A stretch of DNA of 5,717 nt from Vulcanimicrobiota bacterium. Its GTDB lineage: Bacteria; Vulcanimicrobiota; Vulcanimicrobiia; Eremiobacterales; Eremiobacteraceae. Positions within the stretch are counted from its first letter, which is position 1; the number at the start of each line of letters is the position of its first letter. The position numbers were made by a program, and so were the translations under genes. The notes under the pieces are model-generated. The model ran no database searches and was not told where the DNA came from. It saw nothing but the letters and a program-made list of their open reading frames with translations. Location: assembly GCA_019232725.1 (NCBI GenBank), contig JAFANK010000197.1:1-5717 (forward strand). The letters run 5' to 3'. Shown piece by piece: positions 1 to 4,541 of this stretch.

Positions 1-492
1 TTTGAGCAACGCGATCGCCGCAGTGCCGGCGTCTAGCTCGCGACGCCCATGACAGCCATCGTGGTAGGTGACGCGTCCCTCAAAACGTGCGCCGACATCG
101 GTGCGACCGAGCACCGAGACGAGAAAGGTCGCGAGATCGTAGACACGTTGGCTCACAGCACTGCCAGCGCTCTGTAACGCAAGCGAGGGATAAAAAGCGC
201 GGGCCATCGCGCCGCACGATCCAGACGGCACGACGATCCATGGCCAATCAGCGAAAACGCGCGTGAAACGATCGGCTAGTCCACGCGCCTCATCGAAGTG
301 GCCGGTGTTGAACGCCGGCTGACCGCAACAGGTCTGGTCCATTGGATAGTCAAGCGGCACCCCCAGCCGAGCGAACAGGCTGACCACTGCCTGGCCGACA
401 TGTGGAAAGAGCACGTCGCAGTAGCAGGGCAAGAACAGTGCGACGCGCTCCCCGGTTCTATACTGCTTCGTTTCCGGGAAAGTTGCAGCCAT
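1..492 (-). CDS. lutA: LutA/YkgE-type (Fe-S)-binding oxidoreductase subunit, 3' part missing
   Basis: The first 164 codons are present and the gene runs off the left edge. The product matches the cysteine-rich CCG-domain subunit of the LutABC (YkgEFG) complex, known in Bacillus and E. coli relatives to oxidise L-lactate to pyruvate in the cytoplasm. Visible hallmarks: an N-terminal strand ending FLPCYCD (residues 20-26), the CCG motif in DQTCCGQPAFNTG (52-64), PSGSC (89-93), a DLATFLV segment, TDVGA (131-135), and a second cysteine site in YHDGCHGRREL (143-153). The second CCG repeat expected in a protein of about 240 residues lies outside the window. The ATG at 492 is chosen because AGGGGAG lies 11 nt upstream and homologues begin close to this point, although about 15 residues precede the conserved start here. 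It follows the receptor gene by 56 nt on the same strand, so co-transcription is plausible. Other CCG-domain proteins (GlcF, HdrB-like) fit less well, because the motif order is that of LutA. Confidence 0.88.
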   Translation of the reverse strand, partial: MAATFPETKQYRTGERVALFLPCYCDVLFPHVGQAVVSLFARLGVPLDYPMDQTCCGQPAFNTGHFDEARGLADRFTRVFADWPWIVVPSGSCGAMARAFYPSLALQSAGSAVSQRVYDLATFLVSVLGRTDVGARFEGRVTYHDGCHGRRELDAGTAAIALLK

Positions 493-527
493 GATGCTCG
501 GTTCTCCCCTGGCATCAGCGAGGCATC
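493..527 (-). promoter_or_regulatory. Hairpin abutting the lutA start codon, with its ribosome-binding site in the loop
   Basis: On the minus strand GATGCCTCG (527-519) can pair with CGAGCATC (500-493), with one bulged base. The loop holds the putative ribosome-binding site AGGGGAG (510-504), and the stem ends directly against the lutA ATG (492). Such a structure could tune translation of lutA relative to the receptor upstream. The pairing is seen directly; a regulatory role is inference, and an 8-bp stem can arise by chance in GC-rich DNA. Confidence 0.35.
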
Positions 528-548
528 TTTCACGGGTGCGCAGAGGCG

Positions 549-2948
549 CTACAGCCCTGAGAAGGACTGTGGCCCGAATTCCACCCCGACGGTGAATGTG
601 CGCGGCGTATAGTAGTGGTTGCCCTGAGCGTTGATGTACGTGACGAAGAAGTTGTCGTTAAGTAGATTGATGATCCGCCCAACGACCCTGGTGTTGCCGT
701 TCAGCGCAACACCGTCTTCGACATTGAAAATGGTATGTGGCGTATATTTGCAGTAGCCAATGGTGGTGGGAGGACAGGCGCCCGATGAAAGACCGCTGCC
801 GTACTCACCGTCCATCGAAAACCACCCGCCGCGGTTATTGTTGATCAATACGCCGGCGGTGGACCCCCACCGCTGTTCATGGTCCGCAGGCGTCCAGTTG
901 GTCGGCGAACCAAAGCAGGGTGCGAGTAACTGCGTTTCGCAGCCCTTGTTCTCTGAATACGTATGGTTGAGCGTGACGTAGAAGGTGCTCCGATTGCTGA
1001 AGATCGGCTGCTGGAAGAAAGCCGTTTGGGTGGCGATTCTTCCGAGCTGATAGTTGATGTCTTGGTGCAATGCCGTCACCCCAACCTGCGTATCATCGAT
1101 GAGGTCGGTTGCATTCTTTTGCATGATACGCAGACCCAGGTTGCCGCTGCCCAGGGGCAGGTGACCACCCAGCTCGTAGACCGAGTCGCGCTGCGGCTTG
1201 AGGTCAAACTGCGCCAACGTCGGCTGGGTCGGCAGGTTGAGAAGGTAGGCCGCCGTCGGCGAGACGTTCTCAAAGGAGAACGGCGTGAAAAATCGGCCGT
1301 AAAAGAGATAGACACTGGCTTGCGGGCTGAAGATCCGCGTCAACTTGATGCGCGGGCTGAGCATGGCGAACCCTTGATCGAACTCGGTCGAGCGAATCTG
1401 GAAGCTGTCGCTGCGCAGACCATAATCAAGCTGGTAGGTGTTGCCCATGCGCCAGCTGTCCTGGAGATACGCGGCCTCTGTGTCCGCATCGTTGGGTGCG
1501 TTGTCCACCACGGCGTATGGCGCGTTTGGCGTCGCCGGCGTATACAATGGCGCGAGAAAATTTCCCGGTTGCAAAATGATGTTATAGAGTTTCGCGACGT
1601 TGGTGATGTCGTACAGGGCACCCCAGCGGACCGTATGAACGCCGCTGTCGAGCACGTCATCGAGTTTGAATAAGTAGTCCTTTGCAGTGCGATCGCTGAA
1701 GAGCGAAAAGGCACAGGTAGTCGGCAAATACGATGTGTTGATGCTGCCTGGCGTGTATGCCGTTGCACACTGAGTCGCGGTCCCACCGTTTCCGTACGGT
1801 GGCGCCGTTACATTGAGTGCCTCGCCGTAGGTCCAATCGTTTGAGGGATCACCAAAGTCTTGGATGTGCGAGTTCTTATAACCCATGACATAGGTCAAGG
1901 CTCCGCGCGTACCGATGCTGTGGCGCAGCTCGAGGGCGCTGAAGAGGTCAGCCTGCGTTTCATTGTCGTCGGTGGATGCCGGCTCGCCATTATCCACGTC
2001 ATTGGGGATTTGAAAGGTCTGCAAGGAGTTTGAGATGATGAAATTGAGGTAGTTGTCGCCGACCGGGACCGTATACCGGGCGAACTCGTTGACGTTGCTG
2101 CCTTGGTTGTGCGGAGACTCAGGGTTCGGCGGATCGAGTGTGCGATCGCCCATGACTCCGCGTACCGCAGCCACGAGCGAGCCAGCGCCAACTTTGTTCT
2201 CATAGCCCAGGGAGCCATCGAATAGGCCGTATGTGCCACCGTAGAAGGCGCCGCTCACGCCGGGCGTGCCGGTTCCGGTCCTCGTGTTGATATCAAGGAC
2301 GGAGGCGAACTTGCCGCCGTACATGGCAGGGTACGCACCCTGCAGCACGTCGATGTAGGACACATCGTTGGGGTTGAACTCGCTACCGATATCGCGGTTC
2401 AGCTCCTGTGGGATGGGCACGCCGTCAACGATGTAGTTGATGTCGCCGTGATCCCCGTTGATATGCACAACGCCGTTTGCCCCCCGGGCGGCCCCGGGCA
2501 GCTGGATGAGCAGCTGCGGAAAGCTTCCCGATGAGGGCGATTTCGTCAAAGCCTGCTCTGTGATGTTGACGTCTGTGCCGCCTTGGCGCGCCGGCGCAGA
2601 GCGGGTTACCGTGATCGTCCCAAGCTGCTTCGCGCTCAGATGAAGCGTGATGTTTGCTCCAACGGTCGCCATTTCGACGCGAACCGCCGCGGAGCCGGCT
2701 GTCGCGCTGGCTTCGACCATGTATGTCCCTTGCGAGAGATTCGAGAATGCAAAGCGGCCCCGTGCATCCGTCTGCGTGATTTGCCGAAGATTATTGCCCG
2801 TGACGGAGACGACAGCGCCAGCGACTGGCTGGCCGTTGAACACAACAGTACCGGACAGGATCGTCGTCGCGGCGACGGCTGGCGAAGAAAGCGCTGCGAT
2901 CTGCGCCAGGCAGACGAGCAGCATGAATGCTCGGATCATACACCTCAT
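549..2948 (-). CDS. TonB-dependent outer-membrane receptor with N-terminal carboxypeptidase-regulatory-like domain
   Basis: A complete 799-residue receptor that would import a scarce ligand across the outer membrane using TonB-ExbBD energy. Order of parts: signal peptide (1-26, cleavage after AVA), a CarboxypepD_reg beta-sandwich (about 30-104, with TDARGRFAFSNLSQGTY), a TonB-box-like TITVT (111-115), a plug (about 125-225, with NYIVDGVPIP and VLQGAYPAMYGGKFASVLDI), then a beta barrel. The barrel ends with NLLNDNF (761-767) and RTFTVGVEF (783-791), typical of the last strands. The final eight residues (GPQSFSGL) extend past the usual terminal aromatic residue. Three close cysteine pairs (394/412, 670/678, 724/733) probably form disulfides in loops. 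I prefer the ATG at 2948, since GGAG lies 6 nt upstream; a TTG four codons earlier would place GGAG inside the gene. The gene follows the small membrane protein by 51 nt and precedes lutA. The ligand cannot be read from sequence. Confidence 0.93.
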   Translation of the reverse strand: MRCMIRAFMLLVCLAQIAALSSPAVAATTILSGTVVFNGQPVAGAVVSVTGNNLRQITQTDARGRFAFSNLSQGTYMVEASATAGSAAVRVEMATVGANITLHLSAKQLGTITVTRSAPARQGGTDVNITEQALTKSPSSGSFPQLLIQLPGAARGANGVVHINGDHGDINYIVDGVPIPQELNRDIGSEFNPNDVSYIDVLQGAYPAMYGGKFASVLDINTRTGTGTPGVSGAFYGGTYGLFDGSLGYENKVGAGSLVAAVRGVMGDRTLDPPNPESPHNQGSNVNEFARYTVPVGDNYLNFIISNSLQTFQIPNDVDNGEPASTDDNETQADLFSALELRHSIGTRGALTYVMGYKNSHIQDFGDPSNDWTYGEALNVTAPPYGNGGTATQCATAYTPGSINTSYLPTTCAFSLFSDRTAKDYLFKLDDVLDSGVHTVRWGALYDITNVAKLYNIILQPGNFLAPLYTPATPNAPYAVVDNAPNDADTEAAYLQDSWRMGNTYQLDYGLRSDSFQIRSTEFDQGFAMLSPRIKLTRIFSPQASVYLFYGRFFTPFSFENVSPTAAYLLNLPTQPTLAQFDLKPQRDSVYELGGHLPLGSGNLGLRIMQKNATDLIDDTQVGVTALHQDINYQLGRIATQTAFFQQPIFSNRSTFYVTLNHTYSENKGCETQLLAPCFGSPTNWTPADHEQRWGSTAGVLINNNRGGWFSMDGEYGSGLSSGACPPTTIGYCKYTPHTIFNVEDGVALNGNTRVVGRIINLLNDNFFVTYINAQGNHYYTPRTFTVGVEFGPQSFSGL

Positions 2949-2954
2949 TGAAAA

Positions 2955-2958
2955 CTCC
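2955..2958 (-). promoter_or_regulatory. Ribosome-binding site deciding the left receptor start
   Basis: GGAG reads on the minus strand, with six bases (TTTTCA) before the ATG at 2948-2946. It favours this ATG over the in-frame TTG at 2960 and over the later ATG at 2939, whose nearest purine run lies too close. Confidence 0.6.
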
Positions 2959-2999
2959 AAACCTACGCCTCACGTGGCGTGCGGTTAGCGATGTGCGGC

Positions 3000-3611
3000 T
3001 TACGCGTGCTGGAGTTTCGGAGGTGGCCTATTGAAAAGGAGTGGGAACCAGACGTCTAAAGAGCGCGCGATGCCGCGCTGCTCTGTAGTGACGAGGGTCG
3101 ATGCGGCGTGCCGATCGGCAGCGATGACAACATCCGCTATGAAGCAGACGAGTGCCGGCAGACGTCTGCCGAGGGCTCGCGTGACAAGAGCGAGCACGAC
3201 GACGGTGGCGATCGCCCCTAAGAGCCCCGCGACGACGTCATGGCTGCAAAATGGACAGCCTTCACCGATCTGCGTGAGACAGCCGACACCTAATTGTAGC
3301 GCAGCGGTCAACGCATAATATCGGGCGCCGTGTGCGCGCAATGGCAGCTGGTCTAACCCCAGCCTGAGCATGCGCTTGAGATCGCGCGCACTTGTGGCCT
3401 GTCGCAGCAGTGCTCGTGCCTGGACCACAAAGATGACGATGCCGGCAAGAGCGGCGCAGCCGAGGTACCAGTGCCGTGGACTGAACAGCACCGTCTCGGC
3501 GTCGGAACCCATCGCCCCGAATTCGGCCGCAAGATGCGCGAACAAGCTTCCCACGCCGATGAGCAGGAGATAGAAGACTCGAAGATCGGGGACTTGGCGC
3601 GAACTCGTCAT
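3000..3611 (-). CDS. Small polytopic inner-membrane protein with CPFCSH motif, unknown family
   Basis: A 203-residue protein I cannot assign to a named family. Four hydrophobic helices are visible: about 11-33, 46-68, 97-115 and 124-147, with a weaker fifth stretch at 151-165. Polar residues lie in or at the helices: His26 and Glu30 in the first, His47 opening the second, Gln106 in the third. Cys119-Pro-Phe-Cys122-Ser-His124 precedes the fourth helix and looks like a metal or thiol site. The tail ends NRPPPKLQHA. The protein divergently encoded at 3772 has the same helix plan and also ends with NRPPP, so the two look like diverged paralogues. It lies 51 nt before the receptor gene, so a role in the same uptake process is likely (inference). 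The start is uncertain: neither this ATG nor the GTG at 3635 has a clear ribosome-binding site. The ATG directly follows an AT-rich patch (GATATGTAAAC), compatible with a leaderless or near-leaderless message. Confidence 0.8.
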   Translation of the reverse strand: MTSSRQVPDLRVFYLLLIGVGSLFAHLAAEFGAMGSDAETVLFSPRHWYLGCAALAGIVIFVVQARALLRQATSARDLKRMLRLGLDQLPLRAHGARYYALTAALQLGVGCLTQIGEGCPFCSHDVVAGLLGAIATVVVLALVTRALGRRLPALVCFIADVVIAADRHAASTLVTTEQRGIARSLDVWFPLLFNRPPPKLQHA

Positions 3612-3691
3612 CTTGTTTACATATCGGCACCGCACGGCCGATCGAGGAGGGGGAGAGCGCGCCTTGCTGCGCCGTCCGCCGTCACTCTTTA

Positions 3692-3708
3692 TTGAGAGCT
3701 GTTCTCAA
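3692..3708. promoter_or_regulatory. Palindromic putative operator shared by both units
   Basis: TTGAGA and TCTCAA form a perfect 6-bp inverted repeat around GCTGT. The symmetry continues with TTT (3688-3690) against AAA (3710-3712). Its core TGAGAGC-T-GTTCTCA has the 7-1-7 geometry of Fur-family sites and matches the classical TGATAATNATTATCA at 9 of 14 arm positions. Iron or other metal control would suit TonB-dependent receptors. The palindrome and its place between divergent genes are direct observations; a Fur-family regulator is inference, and another dimeric repressor is equally possible. Confidence 0.5.
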
Positions 3709-3758
3709 CAAATCCTGGGCCGACGCAAGAACCTAGGCCTTGATGCGCCTGAAAAAAC

Positions 3759-3763
3759 GGTGA
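3759..3763 (+). promoter_or_regulatory. Ribosome-binding site supporting the start at 3772
   Basis: GGTGA lies 8 nt before the ATG at 3772 and fits part of the anti-Shine-Dalgarno complement. No comparable motif precedes the ATG at 3811. An alternative start is the TTG at 3664, which has GGGGAG 8 nt upstream (3650-3655). Confidence 0.45.
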
Positions 3764-3771
3764 ACGCAGAA

Positions 3772-4476
3772 ATGGTTGATGAAAGACCCGACGAACGACC
3801 ATATTCACGTATGCGTCGCCCCGACCGATTCGTCTGGCTTCTCATCGGAGCCGTCGCGCTGGCCGCCTCCGTCTGTGGCCACGCGCTCGAACTCGCCATC
3901 GAAAATCTTCGGGTGCTCGGTGACGGGCGGGCGAACTATGCCCACCCGGCCCAGCTCTTCGCGGGCGAGATGGCTGGCGCGCTCTTCCTCATAGCGCTCG
4001 TTGCGATGGCGCGGCGATTCCTTCAGTGCGCCCTGCACGCCCGTGCCGACAAAGACTGTCTGGTCCCGGCGCTCGGCGGCATTGTCCGATTCGGTTTTGC
4101 GCCAGTGACAGTCTCACTGCTCCTCATCCAGTTCGCGTCCCTGATCAGCAGCGAGTTACTCGAGCAGCACTGGGCAGGATTTGGCGGCGGATTGGCATCG
4201 ATCATCGGCCCTGGGCATATCACGACGATCGCCGTGCACCTCGTCGTCGGCGTGTTGTTCGCATTCTGCCTCTATCGGGTCTCCCGTTTTGTGTGCGCCC
4301 AGACGAAAACAATCGTCAGCGTTATCGCGCTCTTCGCGCGCCGGCTCGTCCCCGCGACGCCGAAGCCGATCTCGTCATACTCCCAGCGCACTCTCCTAGT
4401 CTGCGCGCGTAGACCTGCATTGCTTGCGTTAGGGCTCGCGAACCGCCCACCCCCGTTTTCCTTCGCAAACGCCTAG
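3772..4476 (+). CDS. Small polytopic inner-membrane protein, paralogue of the divergent neighbour
   Basis: A 234-residue protein of no family I can name. Hydrophobic helices lie at about 19-41, 60-83, 107-127 and 148-171, with a weaker stretch at 180-189. Charged or polar residues inside or at the helices are His37 and Glu40 (GHALE) in the first, Glu66 in the second, Gln120 and Glu128/Glu131 in or after the third, and His149 and His155 in the fourth. This pattern suits binding of a metal, heme or proton (inference). A basic Arg/Pro-rich tail follows, ending ANRPPPFSFANA. Helix spacing, the His-Glu pair in helix 1 and the NRPPP tail match the leftward protein at 3000-3611, but the CPFCSH site there is absent here. 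The receptor gene starts 65 nt downstream, so the two are probably co-transcribed. The start is a choice: the frame is open to 3613, and TTG 3664, ATG 3772 and ATG 3811 are candidates. ATG 3772 gives an N-terminal arm like that of the paralogue. Confidence 0.78.
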   Translation: MVDERPDERPYSRMRRPDRFVWLLIGAVALAASVCGHALELAIENLRVLGDGRANYAHPAQLFAGEMAGALFLIALVAMARRFLQCALHARADKDCLVPALGGIVRFGFAPVTVSLLLIQFASLISSELLEQHWAGFGGGLASIIGPGHITTIAVHLVVGVLFAFCLYRVSRFVCAQTKTIVSVIALFARRLVPATPKPISSYSQRTLLVCARRPALLALGLANRPPPFSFANA

Positions 4477-4500
4477 GCGCACAAGTCTCCGTGGCTTGCC

Positions 4501-4530
4501 CGAGCGCCTAGTTCTTCTCACAGGCGCTTG
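4501..4530 (+). repeat. Inverted repeat (hairpin) just before the right receptor's ribosome-binding site
   Basis: CGAGCGCCT (4501-4509) can pair with AGGCGCTTG (4522-4530): nine pairs including one G-U, around a 12-base loop. It lies in the 65-nt gap between the membrane-protein and receptor genes and ends one base before GGAGG. It has no T-run, so it is not a classical terminator. It could be an RNA-processing or stability element, or it could be incidental. Confidence 0.4.
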
Positions 4531-4531
4531 T

Positions 4532-4536
4532 GGAGG
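4532..4536 (+). promoter_or_regulatory. Ribosome-binding site of the right receptor
   Basis: GGAGG lies 5 nt before the ATG at 4542. It is the strongest ribosome-binding site in the window and fixes the receptor start; the encoded protein opens directly with a signal peptide. Confidence 0.75.
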
Positions 4537-4541
4537 TCACC

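Larger units (their letters stand above)
3612..3771. promoter_or_regulatory. Divergent control region between the two units
   Basis: About 160 bases separate the preferred starts of the two divergent membrane-protein genes, so promoters for both units are expected here. I see no convincing -35/-10 pair on either strand. The region contains the inverted repeat at 3692-3708 and a purine run (GGAGGGGGAG, 3646-3655) that resembles a ribosome-binding site for plus-strand translation. The plus-strand reading frame stays open through the whole stretch back to 3613. Confidence 0.5.

Noticed and set aside
298..612. Plus-strand open frame of 104 codons across the lutA/receptor junction
   Set aside because: It overlaps the antisense of lutA, whose CCG motifs are unmistakable, and has no ribosome-binding site or recognisable domain.
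963..1673. Plus-strand open frame of 236 codons opposite the left receptor
   Set aside because: It is rich in Arg, Val and Glu, with no hydrophobic core pattern or motif, and lies entirely opposite a receptor gene whose barrel reads cleanly. It is a GC-driven antisense shadow.
2965..2980. Small inverted repeat ACGCC/GGCGT between the leftward membrane protein and receptor
   Set aside because: Only a 5-bp stem with no T-run. It is too short to call a terminator or regulatory hairpin.
2583..2988. Plus-strand frames of 113 and 122 codons opposite the receptor N-terminus
   Set aside because: The opposite strand encodes a signal peptide and a CarboxypepD_reg domain. The plus-strand products are Arg/Ala-rich without motifs.
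4026..4412. Plus-strand frame of 128 codons overlapping the rightward membrane protein
   Set aside because: An Arg/Pro-rich out-of-frame product typical of a +1 shadow. The frame in use has clear membrane helices.
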